Positions 1-9,356 of a DNA stretch of 64,000 nt are shown here, one piece after another. Under the pieces are notes generated by a model. The model searched no databases, was not told where the DNA came from, and was given only the letters and a program-made list of their open reading frames with translations. A program made the position numbers and the translations under genes. Source of the DNA: CAIZWU01 sp942492905 (GTDB taxonomy: Bacteria; Verrucomicrobiota; Verrucomicrobiia; Verrucomicrobiales; V1-33); NCBI GenBank assembly GCA_942492905.1, contig OW818657.1, positions 1,860,001 to 1,924,000 of the forward strand. Reading direction: 5' to 3'. How positions within the stretch are numbered: position 1 is the first letter of the stretch; each line of letters opens with the position of its first letter.

Positions 1-1
1 G

Positions 2-109
2 GTGAAATCATGGGCTGAACGTGAGCCCGGCCTCGCCCGTCAGTGGGTGGATTCCAATAACGTTTCCGAACGCATCAAGAGAAGGTATGGCACCAAACCG
101 AATGGCTGA
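2..109 (+). CDS. C-terminal tail of an unidentified protein (partial)
   Basis: An open frame enters from the left edge and ends at TGA 107-109. It gives 35 residues in this window, with a WAEREPGLARQW segment followed by a basic tail (ERIKRRYGTKPNG). The W-A-x-x-x-P-x-x-A-x-x-W spacing recalls repeat proteins common in Verrucomicrobiota, but the piece is too short to name. It is called coding because the frame is open from the edge and sits directly before a tRNA in the same direction. Confidence 0.45.
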   Translation: MKSWAEREPGLARQWVDSNNVSERIKRRYGTKPNG

Positions 110-182
110 GCCCTGCCGCATCCCTCTTGCAATCGTTCCGCACTGGGCCAATTAGCCCATGTCGTGCTCAGGCATTGCTCCA

Positions 183-270
183 GGAGGGGTGGTCGAGCGG
201 TTTATGGCTGCAGTCTTGAAAACTGCCGTAGGGCAACCTACCGTGGGTTCGAATCCCACCCCCTCCGCCA
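183..270 (+). tRNA. tRNA-Ser (anticodon UGA)
   Basis: A full class II tRNA cloverleaf can be drawn. The acceptor stem GGAGGGG pairs with CCCCTCC, the anticodon stem GCAGT/ACTGC encloses loop CTTGAAA with anticodon TGA, a long variable arm follows as expected for serine, the T-arm contains GGTTCGAATCC, and CCA is encoded at 268-270. Its length is 88 bases with CCA. An integrase-like fragment follows about 125 bases downstream, so the 3' half may have served as an attachment site. Confidence 0.97.
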
Positions 271-394
271 CCTTTGTTTTCAGGGCGTTTGTTGTGGCGA
301 ACCTACGTTTCCTCTATGGGTTACAGGGCAGGCAAGTTGCACCGGGGCCAAACGAAACGAGGCCACGCCAACAGGGGATGCTCGCAGAGGGGCA

Positions 395-694
395 CGCTGG
401 TTCACGAATTTCAAAGTCCCCAAGGACCTCAGTAAAGCTCTGGGAAGGGAGCCTGTCCGGGAGACTCTGGAATCTTCCGATTTCCGGGAAGCCTGCCGCA
501 AGGTATGCTTCCGCATGACCTATTGGCAGGGAGTCTTTGAGGAGCGGCGGCGGGAGCTGGCGCTAACCAAGCCAGCTTCTGTAGCATCCTGGAAAAACCT
601 CATGACTACTCTGTCGGAATTGGCTGCGTGGGAGATGACGGGAGATCGGGCCGGTTTCTTGGCGGCACCGCCTGCCTCACTGCTTGGGGTTTAG
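395..694 (+). pseudogene. Tyrosine-recombinase (integrase) N-terminal remnant
   Basis: The frame from about 395 encodes a segment with RWFTNFKVPKDLSKALG, then SSDFREACRKV and MTYWQGVFEERRRELA. This resembles the N-terminal SAM-like, core-binding part of phage-type tyrosine integrases, where a W-x-x-R/N-x-x-VP-x-D-L segment is followed by an SL-x-T-x-D-x-x-EA segment. The frame stops at 694, with no catalytic domain (no R...HxxR...Y) anywhere near. There is no credible start: upstream in the same frame lies the tRNA. I read it as the leftover of an integrase that once used the adjacent tRNA-Ser. The family call rests on motif similarity only. Confidence 0.5.
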
Positions 695-911
695 GTTTTC
701 CACGGTGTGAAGCAGCGGGGGAGCTCCGATGCGGAATTGTGCGATAGTGATCAGAATAATCTTGGCTATTCGTCATTGACAGTGTAAACGTCGTCATGAG
801 CGGATTTTGCGGAGCGCTGCCGTTCTGGGAGGCATTGGCCTGTTTACCGCACGCGGCATATCGCGCCGTCAAAATCCCCAGCTCATACATAACCTGAAAC
901 CATGGAAAGCA

Positions 912-1127
912 ATGAAAACACCAATCCACGTTGCAACTCTCGCTTCCCTTATCGCAATTTTGACCCTCGCCGGCTGCGCCGGGACCGCGGTCCGTCATGA
1001 CGCCCGCGTCGACCGCCGCGGAGATGCCGTCGACCGAGCCGGGAATCGCATCGACAACCGACAGGAGAACCGCGATGTTCGCCGCGATGACCGCCAGGAG
1101 CGGGTCGACACCCGCGTCGGATATTGA
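912..1127 (+). CDS. Small charged lipoprotein of unknown function
   Basis: The product is 71 residues. A basic N-terminus (MKTPIHVATLA) and a hydrophobic stretch lead into a lipobox ending LAGC (Cys21), so the mature protein would start as a lipid-anchored Cys. The remainder is a very polar Asp/Arg/Asn-rich tail with near repeats such as DARVDRRGDAVDRAGNRIDNR. The frame stays open upstream to 807, but ATG 912 is chosen because it places the signal peptide at the N-terminus and GGAAAG precedes it. The role is unknown; Asp/Arg-rich mini-lipoproteins of this kind are only described as hypothetical. Confidence 0.7.
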   Translation: MKTPIHVATLASLIAILTLAGCAGTAVRHDARVDRRGDAVDRAGNRIDNRQENRDVRRDDRQERVDTRVGY

Positions 1128-1326
1128 TAGCACTCAAGGGGGCCGGACTTCAGCAGGTTGCCAGCCGTCGCGCCAGGCTCTGTGCGGCACCGAACCAGGT
1201 CCTCGCGCGCTGGTTGCTCTCCTTGCATGCCGCGGGCCGGGCCGCGGAGCATGAGCGCTTGGCGGCGTGAAGCACGCCGTTGGCACTGCGCGGGCCTGCT
1301 GGCGGGCAAACAACGGAGGATCAGCC

Positions 1327-2730
1327 ATGAAAGACCACCCGCCCACTGCGGAGAGCATCCCAACCTTCCAGACCTTTTCTTCCCATGCTGAACTCTACAG
1401 CATGGGAAAGAAGCTGCGTGAAAAGTGCCCTCTCAAATCACATGCGGTTTGGAGGCCCGTGCAGGACCGGGCTGATCCGCTGCGCCTCCTGGAGGAATCC
1501 AACAAGGGCCGTATCCCGGAACTGATCCCAATCCGTTATGGGCGCATGATGCAGTCGCCTTTCACCTTTTACCGCGGGACAGCGCTCAATATGGCCGCAG
1601 ACCTGGCCACGACGCCGGTGAGCGGTCCGCATGTCCAAGCCTGCGGGGACTGCCACCTTTGCAACTTCGGCGGATTCGCCACGCCGGAACGAAGAGTGAT
1701 TGTCGACATCAATGATCTGGATGAAACGCTGCCCGCCCCCTGGGAATGGGATGTAAAGCGTCTTGCGGCAAGTTTCGTGCTGGCCTCCCGCAACAACAGC
1801 CACAGCGAAAGCGACGCACGGGATGCGGCACTGGCCTGCGTCCGTTCCTACCGCACGGCCATGGCTGACTTCAGCCAAATGAGGGTTTTGGACATCTGGT
1901 ATTCGAGCATTGATCTGGATCTGCTGCTTGCCTCCATCAAGGACAGGGAAACCCGGAAGCGTGCCCAGAGAAGGCTCGCCAAGGCCCGTCGGCATTGTGT
2001 GCTTGAGCACGATTTCCCTGAATTGGTGACCGCCGCCGGCACCGGCCCGGTGATAAAGGACAATCCGCCGCTGATCTATCATCCAAGAGAGCAGGGCCGT
2101 GATGAGTTCTACGCCTCCGTTCAGAAGGCTTTTGCCGCCTATCGGAACTCCCTGCCGGAACACCGCCGGCTGCTCCTTGACCATTACAAGTTCATGGACA
2201 TCGCCGTGAAAGTGGTGGGAGTCGGCAGTGTCGGCACCGCCTGTGCCGTGATCCTTGCAATGGCCGGGGAAAACGACCCCTTGTTTCTTCAGGTCAAACA
2301 GGCGCGGGCCTCGGTGCTGGAACCCTACGCGGGCAAGAGCGTGTACACCAACCACGGCCAACGGGTCGTGGTCGGTTGCAAGCTCGTGCAATCAGCCAGC
2401 GACCTGTTTCTGGGTTGGACGCAGGGACATCTCGGCCGCCATTACTACATCCGCCAACTCAAGGACATGAAGATCAAGCTCCTCGTTGAATTGTTCTCGC
2501 CACAAGTCATGCGCCAGTATGCCGAGGTGTGCGGCCGGATCCTGGCCCGGTCCCATGCCCGCGGCGGTCAGCCCTCCCTCCTCAGCGGCTACATGGGCAA
2601 AAGCGACAAGTTTGATCAGGCTATCGCTTCCTTCTCGATGGCCTATGCCGATCAAAGCGAACGAGACCACAAAACTCTCACCCAAGCCGTACGTGCGGGA
2701 AAAGTGGAAGTCATAATTGAAGACGTGTAA
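1327..2730 (+). CDS. DUF2252 family protein
   Basis: The 467-residue product resembles the DUF2252 family. It has the motifs PIRYGRMMQSPFTFYRG, QACGDCHLCNFGGF, then DINDLDETLPAPWEWDVKRLAAS, and later KVVGVGSVGTACAV. DUF2252 is distantly related to protein-kinase/aminoglycoside-phosphotransferase-like folds, and the GDxHxxNFG and D-x-ND-x-D segments would be the catalytic and metal sites; the substrate is not known. No signal peptide is seen, so it is probably cytoplasmic. ATG 1327 is preferred over in-frame starts from 1267 because GGAGGA lies at 1315-1320. The gene converges on the phospholipase D gene that ends at 2748. Confidence 0.85.
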   Translation: MKDHPPTAESIPTFQTFSSHAELYSMGKKLREKCPLKSHAVWRPVQDRADPLRLLEESNKGRIPELIPIRYGRMMQSPFTFYRGTALNMAADLATTPVSGPHVQACGDCHLCNFGGFATPERRVIVDINDLDETLPAPWEWDVKRLAASFVLASRNNSHSESDARDAALACVRSYRTAMADFSQMRVLDIWYSSIDLDLLLASIKDRETRKRAQRRLAKARRHCVLEHDFPELVTAAGTGPVIKDNPPLIYHPREQGRDEFYASVQKAFAAYRNSLPEHRRLLLDHYKFMDIAVKVVGVGSVGTACAVILAMAGENDPLFLQVKQARASVLEPYAGKSVYTNHGQRVVVGCKLVQSASDLFLGWTQGHLGRHYYIRQLKDMKIKLLVELFSPQVMRQYAEVCGRILARSHARGGQPSLLSGYMGKSDKFDQAIASFSMAYADQSERDHKTLTQAVRAGKVEVIIEDV

Positions 2731-2747
2731 GGTCCATCCGGCCGGCA

Positions 2748-4238
2748 TCAAAGCAGCCACTCGATCGGCAGCCAGCTCATGAACCTGATCTTCAGGCGCG
2801 TCCACCGGGTGGAGTCCGGTTCCGTGGTGTAGCGCACTTCGGCGTCGCCTTCCTGCGACACCCAGACGAGGCGGCCCCCTTCGAGTTTCACGCGAAAGGC
2901 GGTGTGGGCGAGATCACTCTCCACTTGTTCCGGAAGCCGCTGCGCCAGGTCCGGGCAATCAAAAACCACGCCCATCTCGGTATTGAGCCGGTTTGAGCGC
3001 GGATCGAGATTGTAGGAGCCGACAAATCCGGTCCGGCGGTCGAAAGCGAACGCCTTGGCATGCAGCCCGGCCCCACCCTTGCCCTCGGGGGACTTCGACC
3101 CGACCCAGCCAGACCGGTGGCGCCGGCTGTGCGCGGTGGGTTTGATTTCGTAGAGTTCGACGCCCGCTTCCAGCAACGCTCTGCGGTATCGCTGGTAGCC
3201 CGAGTGAACCGACAGGACATTGGTGGATGCCAGCGAATTAGTGAGGACCACGACGCGTGCTCCGCGCTGGCGGACCCCCGTCAGCAGGGCCAGGCCACTT
3301 TTCCCGGGGACGAAGTAGGGCGAAACCAGGAAGAGTTCCCGCTCTGTTTGGTGCACCAGCTCGCGCAGCTTCGGGGCAAGGTGGGTTTCCGTTTTTGCGG
3401 AGGAAGTGAGCACCTTTTCGGGATGATCGTTCACGATGGCCGCCTGCCCCCAGAACCAGGTCAGGGCGCTGTCCCGCAATTCCCGGGCAAATCCGCTGTC
3501 CCTCACCATATCCGCATATTCGGACTGGGTCGCGGCGGCGTGATGGGCCCTCAGTCCCGCGCGCTTCGCCTCGAACTCTCCGGGGGTTATGGTCTTCCGG
3601 GAAAGCGCGGAGACCGGCACAGCGGTCCGATGGTTCCAGTAAAGCTCGAAGGCCTCCGACACCTCGGTGACTACCGGTCCAATCACCGCCAGGTCGAGAT
3701 CGGCGGAATTGACCCCGGCACTCGCACCAAAGTAGCCTTCCCCGATGTTGCGGCCGCCGACGATCGCGACCTGCCCATCCGCGGTGAATGATTTGTTGTG
3801 CATGCGCCGGTTGACCCGCGCAAAGTGGGTGGCCATCCCCAGCATGCGCATGGAACGGATGGCCAAGGGGTTGAACATCCTCACCTCGATATTCGGGTGA
3901 CTGTCAATGGTGAGGAGGATCGCGTCAGAGGGAGTGGTGCCGACATCGTCGAGCAGCAGGCGCACGCGCACCCCGCGGTCAGCCGCGCGGAACAGGCGTT
4001 CCAGCAGAACCCTGCCCACCATGTCTCCGGTCCAGATGAAGTATTGCACATCCAGACTGCGCTCCGCGGCATCCGCCAGCACGATCCGTGCGGCCATGGC
4101 ATCACGCGCGTCCGCCAACGGATGCAGACCGGACTGGCCGGGATGCGCCGCGAGGTGCGTCAGCATTGCCGCCAGCAATCCGCTGCCGCCGGGGCAGGGG
4201 GGCGGCATATTTTCAACGGATTGGTCTGGATTTCGCAT
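2748..4238 (-). CDS. Phospholipase D / cardiolipin-synthase-like protein (copy A)
   Basis: The product is about 496 residues from ATG at 4238. It carries both HKD signatures of the phospholipase D superfamily: HNKSFTADGQVAIVGGRN in the first half and LHAKAFAFDRRTGFVGSYN in the second. The close relationship to ClsC/YmdC-type proteins suggests phosphatidyl transfer in cardiolipin synthesis, though a nuclease or other phosphodiesterase cannot be excluded. Unlike the upstream paralog, it has no convincing signal peptide or lipobox, so its export is uncertain. The frame stays open to 4562 inside the paralog; I start at 4238 because that avoids the overlap and keeps the conserved domain whole. No Shine-Dalgarno is evident. 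Confidence 0.82.
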   Translation of the reverse strand: MRNPDQSVENMPPPCPGGSGLLAAMLTHLAAHPGQSGLHPLADARDAMAARIVLADAAERSLDVQYFIWTGDMVGRVLLERLFRAADRGVRVRLLLDDVGTTPSDAILLTIDSHPNIEVRMFNPLAIRSMRMLGMATHFARVNRRMHNKSFTADGQVAIVGGRNIGEGYFGASAGVNSADLDLAVIGPVVTEVSEAFELYWNHRTAVPVSALSRKTITPGEFEAKRAGLRAHHAAATQSEYADMVRDSGFARELRDSALTWFWGQAAIVNDHPEKVLTSSAKTETHLAPKLRELVHQTERELFLVSPYFVPGKSGLALLTGVRQRGARVVVLTNSLASTNVLSVHSGYQRYRRALLEAGVELYEIKPTAHSRRHRSGWVGSKSPEGKGGAGLHAKAFAFDRRTGFVGSYNLDPRSNRLNTEMGVVFDCPDLAQRLPEQVESDLAHTAFRVKLEGGRLVWVSQEGDAEVRYTTEPDSTRWTRLKIRFMSWLPIEWLL

Positions 4239-4351
4239 GAGATAAATCTGCTGTGCTTGAGGTGGGGCGCTTCCTAGACACCGTCTTGTTACACAATTCC
4301 CGCGAAAACGAAAGGCTGGATTCGGCCCGAAAGCGACCTCATAGGCAAACC

Positions 4352-5932
4352 TCAAAGCAGCCATTCGATCGGCAGCCAGCTGATCACCTGCGCTTGGATG
4401 CGTTTCATGGGGCTGGCCCCGGGCTCGGAGTGGTAGCGCACTTCCTTGCCGGCTTCGCTCGTCACCCAGATGAGGCGCTTGCCGTCCAATTCCAGACGAT
4501 AGGCATTCCGGGAGAGTCCGCGCTCGGTCTCCCCGGGCAGACGCTTCGCCAGCGGCGGGCAATCGAAGAGCACCCCCATCTCGGTATTCAGTTTGCTGGA
4601 ACGCGGATCGAGGTTGTAGGAGCCGATAAATCCGATCCGGCGGTCGAAGGTAAACGTCTTCGCATGCAAGCCCCCGGTGCTTGATCCGGCGGGTTCGCGG
4701 AAGCGGCGTTTGAGCTGGGCGCCAACGGTCGGCTTGATCTCATAGAGTTCGATGCCGGCCTCAACCAGCGCCTTCCGGTAGAGCTGATATTTCGCGTGGA
4801 CCGGCACGCCGTCGGTCGAAGCCAGCGAATTGGTGATCACCACGACGCGCACTCCGCGCTGGCGCACCCCGGCCAGCAGCGCAACGCCTTCCTTTCCTGG
4901 CACAAAATAGGGCGAGACCAGGAACAGCTCGCGCTTCGTTTCATCGACAATCTCACGTAACTGCGGAGCGAGATGAGTCTCCGTCTTCCCGGCGGAGGTG
5001 GCCACCTTGTCCGGATGGTCGTTCACGATCTTGGCCTTGCCCCAGTAGTAGGAAACGTTTCGATTCCTGAGCTGCCTGGCAAACTCACTGTCGCGCAAGC
5101 TCTTTGTGTAGGCAGAAGCCTCCACGGTATCGCGGTGCGCCATGAGCGCCGCCCGCTGCGCCGCGAATTGTGCGGGCGTGGTGTTTTGCCGCGCCAGCGC
5201 GGAGATTGGAACCGCCGACTGGTTATTCCAGTAAAGGTCAAATTGATCGGAAACTTCACGCACCACCGGTCCGATGACCGCCACGTCGAGATCGGCAAAA
5301 TTCATGTCTGCATGCGCCTCGAAGTATTCATCGCCGATATTGCGGCCGCCGACGATGGAGACCTGCCCATCGACCGTGAACGACTTGTTGTGCATTCGTT
5401 TGTTGATGCGCCCGAAGTCCATGACCATGCCGAGCAAACGGGGCGACCGCAGGGCCACGGGGTTGAACATCCGCACTTCGATATTTGGATGACTGTCGAT
5501 CAGGAGCAGAGTGGCGTCGGAGGGCATCGTGCCGAGATCGTCGAGCAACAGGCGCACGCGGACGCCGCGGTCGGCCGCGCGGAACAGACGCTCGATCAGA
5601 ACCTTGCCCGCCGGATCCTTGTTCCAGATGAAATACTGCACATCAAGACTGCGTTCCGCCGCATCCGCCAGGACCAGCCGTGCGGCCAGGGCCTCGCGTC
5701 CGTCCAAAAGCGGGTGCAGGCCCGACTGCCCCGGATGCGCCGCCACGCGCGGTCGCACGATCGCCGCCAGCGAGGTGCCCGCGTCGGCGCTGATCGCCGC
5801 GGATGGCGTGCGGGCGCCGCCCTTGGGCAGTCCGCCGCACGCAGTGAGTGAAAGCACGAGCAGCAAACCGCCGACGTAATGACTCCAGCGGTGAAAGATG
5901 GAGGGTGAGAGTGGATTCATCATTGGGGTCAA
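4352..5932 (-). CDS. Phospholipase D / cardiolipin-synthase-like lipoprotein (copy B)
   Basis: The 526-residue product has a hydrophobic N-terminal stretch ending in a lipobox (SLTAC, Cys32), so it is a predicted lipoprotein. HKD motif 1 is at H181 (HNKSFTVDGQ) and HKD motif 2 at H423 (LHAKTFTFD), with the usual GGRNIG and GSYNLDPRS continuations. It is very similar to the downstream copy A throughout, and both end in SWLPIEWLL-type sequence, so the pair arose by tandem duplication. The likely role is envelope phospholipid synthesis or remodelling (ClsC/YmdC type). A second ATG five codons in (5920) is an alternative start. Confidence 0.85.
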   Translation of the reverse strand: MTPMMNPLSPSIFHRWSHYVGGLLLVLSLTACGGLPKGGARTPSAAISADAGTSLAAIVRPRVAAHPGQSGLHPLLDGREALAARLVLADAAERSLDVQYFIWNKDPAGKVLIERLFRAADRGVRVRLLLDDLGTMPSDATLLLIDSHPNIEVRMFNPVALRSPRLLGMVMDFGRINKRMHNKSFTVDGQVSIVGGRNIGDEYFEAHADMNFADLDVAVIGPVVREVSDQFDLYWNNQSAVPISALARQNTTPAQFAAQRAALMAHRDTVEASAYTKSLRDSEFARQLRNRNVSYYWGKAKIVNDHPDKVATSAGKTETHLAPQLREIVDETKRELFLVSPYFVPGKEGVALLAGVRQRGVRVVVITNSLASTDGVPVHAKYQLYRKALVEAGIELYEIKPTVGAQLKRRFREPAGSSTGGLHAKTFTFDRRIGFIGSYNLDPRSSKLNTEMGVLFDCPPLAKRLPGETERGLSRNAYRLELDGKRLIWVTSEAGKEVRYHSEPGASPMKRIQAQVISWLPIEWLL

Positions 5933-6253
5933 TTAAGTCGTTGGGACGGCGGATTGATGTGGCGCAAGGAAAACACCCAGCAAACTTTCCACTGCCGAAA
6001 GTAAAAGCCCAGCGATAATACAAAAATGGTTTGCTTCGTGAAGAATGGGTAGACCCGCCCACCGCGCAGTCCTCATTTATCCTGCCATGATAGGCTTCGC
6101 CGCCCCTTGGGCCTGCCGGGTGGATGTGAATTCCGACGGGCCCCGGGCCAATCCCGTTGACACTCCTGACTCCACCGGGATAAGTCCCCAGCATCCCCGT
6201 GAGGGCGGAAGGGTTCCATTCCGGATGACAAACTCCATCACCAACCATCACGG
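5933..6253. other. Divergent intergenic region, 321 bases
   Basis: This gap separates the leftward phospholipase D genes from the rightward sensor kinase operon and must hold both promoters. An AT-richer patch lies at about 6010-6030, with a GATAAT box at 6014-6019, but no good -35 partner was found on either strand. Short open frames here show no recognisable product. I see no RNA gene or repeat. Confidence 0.4.
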
Positions 6254-9200
6254 ATGAAGCTCTACCCATTATTGGGCGTGATCGTTTGGTGGGTGCTTTC
6301 CGCTCTCAGCGCCGCCGCCGCCGATCCCAAGCGTGTCCTGATTCTGAATCCGTATGGACGGGATGTGGAGCCGTTCAGTTCCGCTGTAGCCTCGTTCCGG
6401 TTGACGTTGGCGCGGGAAATGGGGGCTCCGTTGGATTTTTACGAACTCCCCATGGAGCTGACCCGCTTCAACGGAGGGGAAGAGGAGGCGGCGCTGGTGG
6501 CGTTTCTGGAGGACCGGATGCGGAACCAGCCGGTGGACCTTGTGGTGCCCCTCGGCGCCGCGGGGATGCAGTTCGTGAGCCAGCACCGTCCACGCCTGTT
6601 TGCGGCCACGCCGGTTTTGCTGACGGCGGCAGAACCTAGGTTCGTTCCCTCGGAGTTCCTGCAGACCAACACTACTCTGGTGACCCAGAAAGTGGACCCA
6701 TCCGGCTTTATCGAGGACATTCTGCAGATGAAGCCGGAGACCAGGCACATCGCCGTGGTGTTCGGGAGCTCGGCGATGGAACGGGCCTGGGTGGATGAAT
6801 GCCGGCGGGAGTTTGCCCGGTTCTCCAGCAGGGTGGAGTTTATCTGGCTAGACCAATTGCCCTTGGAGCAGATTCTGGCGCGTTGTGCCACGCTGCCGCC
6901 GGATGCGTTTATTTTCCATGCGTTATTCATGGTGGATGCGGCCGGCATTCCCTGCGAAAAGAGTGATGTCCTGAGACGCCTTCATCAGACCGCCAATGCT
7001 CCGGTTTTCGGCTTGTTTGAAAGTGAATTCGGTCATGGTTTGACCGGTGGCAGGTTATACCGCAATAACGAAGTCGGGGAATTGAGTGCGCGGACGGCAC
7101 TTAGGATTTTGCGGGGGGAAAGAGCGGGAGATATTCCTCCGCAGGTGCTGGAAGCAGCGGGGCCGCGGTATGACTGGCGCGAACTGCGGCGCTGGGGAAT
7201 CAAGGAAACCAACCTGCCCGCTGGCAGTCGTGTGGAGTTCCGGCAGCCGGGTTTCTGGGAACAATACCGTTGGCTGGCGGCCGGGACGCTGGTCCTAAGC
7301 CTCCTTCAGGCCGCGCTGATTTTCGGACTGTGGGCAAGCCAGATGAAGCGCCGCCGGAGTGAGGCGGAGGCGACCCTGATTGCGGATATCTCGTCGAAGT
7401 TCGTGAACCTGCCGTCCCATCAAGTGGACCAGGAGATTCTCGATGCCCAACGGCGGCTTTGCGGGTTTTTTGATATCGATCTTTCAGCGTTGTGGCAGTG
7501 GGAGGACCGGAAGGAAGGTTTTTTCACGACCACTCATCTTTACAGCCTGCAGGATGGCCCGCAGCCGCCGATGCAGTTGAGCGATGACGATTTCCCCTGG
7601 TCTCGCCAGCAAATGTTGGCCAACCGGGTTACGGCACACCGCTCCCTCGCGGAAATGCCGGCCGAAGCGGCCAAAGACCGGGAAACCGCTCTCCGGTTCG
7701 GGATTAAATCGCATCTGACTCTTCCGTTATCCGTCGGGGGAAGTCCCCCTCTGGGCGTTCTGGGATTCAATAGTATGCGGGCAGAACGTTCGTGGCCTGC
7801 CCCTCTGGTGAAACGCATGCAAATGGTGGCGGAGATTTTCGCCAATGCGCTCGCGCGCAAGTGCGCCGACCTGGCACTGCGTGAGAGCGAAATGCGGCTG
7901 AGTCTGGCCACGGAATCCGCCGGGGAAGGGCTTTGGGTGTTGGATTGGGAAACCCAGGCGTTCTGGGCCAGTCCGAAAGCGCGGGAGATCTTTGGCTATT
8001 TGCCGGAGGAAGATATCGAAATGGCCAGGTTCCATCAGTCCGTCCATCCTGACGACTGGGAGCGGGTGGAGCATTCCATCGGGCGGGCAGTGCAGGCAGG
8101 CGAGCCAGTGGACATGGAATACCGCATCCAATTCACCGATGGCAGTTGGCGATGGGTCCTCTCCCGTGGCCGGCCGCTCTTTCGGACTTCTGGAGAGCCG
8201 GATCGCCTGGTGGGGCTCACTATGGATATCACGGAACGCCGGCAGGCGGAGGAGAAGCTGCACCAGCTTTCCCTGGCGGTGGAGCAGAGTCCGGCCCTCG
8301 TGGTGATCACGGATTTGCAGGGCCGGATCATCTATGTGAACCGGAAGTTTTCGGAAGTGACAGGCTATTCCTCTGAAGAATGCCTCGGCCGGAACCCCCG
8401 CATGCTGAAGTCGGGCGAATGTCCGCCCTCGGTCTACCGGGAAATGTGGGAAAGCATCACCCACGGTAAAATTTGGCAGGGAGAGTTTCAAAACCGCCGG
8501 AAGAATGGAGAACTCTATTGGGAGCGGGCCAATATTTCACCGTTGCTGGACGACAGCGGGAAGGTCACTCACTACGTAGGGGTCAAAGATGATATCACCG
8601 AACAGCGCCGCCTCGAAAAGGAGGTGATGGAGCAACGGGATGAATTGTTCCATCTTTCCCGGGTGGCGTCACTGGGGCAATTGTCCGGTTCCCTCGCCCA
8701 TGAGTTGAATCAGCCCCTGGCCATCATCCTGAGCAATGCCCAGGCCGCCCTGCGTATGCTGGCCCGGGAGAATCCCGACATCGCGGAACTGCGGGAGATT
8801 CTCGCCGACATCGTGGGCGAGGACCGCCGTGCGGGCGAGGTGATCCTGCGGCTGCGCGCCCTGCTGAAGCGCGGGGAAACGAAACTGATGCCCTTGGCTC
8901 TCGGGAAAGTCGTTGAAGATATGCTGGGTCTTCTGCGCAGTGATCTGATCGCGCGGGGCGTGACGATCCAGACCGCCCTGGCGGAAGCGCTGCCCACGGT
9001 GCCAGGTGACGAAGTGCAACTGCAGCAGGTCCTGATCAACCTCATCACCAATGCCTGTGATGCGATGGAGGAGAATGCCCCGGCGGAGCGGATCCTGAGG
9101 ATCTCCACCAGCAGGCAGGAGAGTAGCGTACGCCTGTCAGTGGAGGATCTTGGCTGCGGGCTGCCGGATGGGGATGCCAACCGGGTTTTCCAGCCATTCG

Positions 9201-9349
9201 TGACGACAAAAAGCCATGGCATGGGAATTGGGCTTTCGATTTGCCGGTCGGTCATGGCGGCTCATCATGGGCGGCTCTGGGCTGAACCCAATCGCGGACG
9301 CGGCACCACTTTCCACCTGGAACTGCAAGTGGTTGAACCTGTTGCCTAA
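6254..9349 (+). CDS. Sensor histidine kinase (ABC-substrate-binding-like sensor, GAF, PAS, PAS, HisKA, HATPase)
   Basis: The product is 1031 residues. A signal peptide is followed by an extracytoplasmic domain resembling ABC-type substrate-binding proteins (VLILNPYGRDVEPFSSAV near the start), then one transmembrane helix (WLAAGTLVLSLLQAALIFGL, about residues 340-360), a GAF-like region, two PAS domains with PAC ends (TMDITERRQ; GVKDDITEQRR), and a FixL/NtrB-type core. The phospho-acceptor is H816 in SLAHELNQP. The ATPase N box is NLITNACDAM, G1 is DLGCGLPDG and G2 is GMGIGLSIC. It heads an operon with a second kinase 7 bases downstream and a FixJ-type regulator. The N-terminal domain probably senses a small solute; heme binding is not evident. 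Confidence 0.92.
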   Translation: MKLYPLLGVIVWWVLSALSAAAADPKRVLILNPYGRDVEPFSSAVASFRLTLAREMGAPLDFYELPMELTRFNGGEEEAALVAFLEDRMRNQPVDLVVPLGAAGMQFVSQHRPRLFAATPVLLTAAEPRFVPSEFLQTNTTLVTQKVDPSGFIEDILQMKPETRHIAVVFGSSAMERAWVDECRREFARFSSRVEFIWLDQLPLEQILARCATLPPDAFIFHALFMVDAAGIPCEKSDVLRRLHQTANAPVFGLFESEFGHGLTGGRLYRNNEVGELSARTALRILRGERAGDIPPQVLEAAGPRYDWRELRRWGIKETNLPAGSRVEFRQPGFWEQYRWLAAGTLVLSLLQAALIFGLWASQMKRRRSEAEATLIADISSKFVNLPSHQVDQEILDAQRRLCGFFDIDLSALWQWEDRKEGFFTTTHLYSLQDGPQPPMQLSDDDFPWSRQQMLANRVTAHRSLAEMPAEAAKDRETALRFGIKSHLTLPLSVGGSPPLGVLGFNSMRAERSWPAPLVKRMQMVAEIFANALARKCADLALRESEMRLSLATESAGEGLWVLDWETQAFWASPKAREIFGYLPEEDIEMARFHQSVHPDDWERVEHSIGRAVQAGEPVDMEYRIQFTDGSWRWVLSRGRPLFRTSGEPDRLVGLTMDITERRQAEEKLHQLSLAVEQSPALVVITDLQGRIIYVNRKFSEVTGYSSEECLGRNPRMLKSGECPPSVYREMWESITHGKIWQGEFQNRRKNGELYWERANISPLLDDSGKVTHYVGVKDDITEQRRLEKEVMEQRDELFHLSRVASLGQLSGSLAHELNQPLAIILSNAQAALRMLARENPDIAELREILADIVGEDRRAGEVILRLRALLKRGETKLMPLALGKVVEDMLGLLRSDLIARGVTIQTALAEALPTVPGDEVQLQQVLINLITNACDAMEENAPAERILRISTSRQESSVRLSVEDLGCGLPDGDANRVFQPFVTTKSHGMGIGLSICRSVMAAHHGRLWAEPNRGRGTTFHLELQVVEPVA

Positions 9350-9356
9350 TAATTGC

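Noticed and set aside
776..781. TTGACA box upstream of the small lipoprotein
   Set aside because: No -10-like sequence lies at the expected 16-18 base spacing, so a promoter cannot be supported.
1263..1279. Perfect 7-bp hairpin CGGCGTG-AAG-CACGCCG before the DUF2252 gene
   Set aside because: It is short, GC-rich and has no T-run or partner site. Such hairpins are expected by chance at this GC content.
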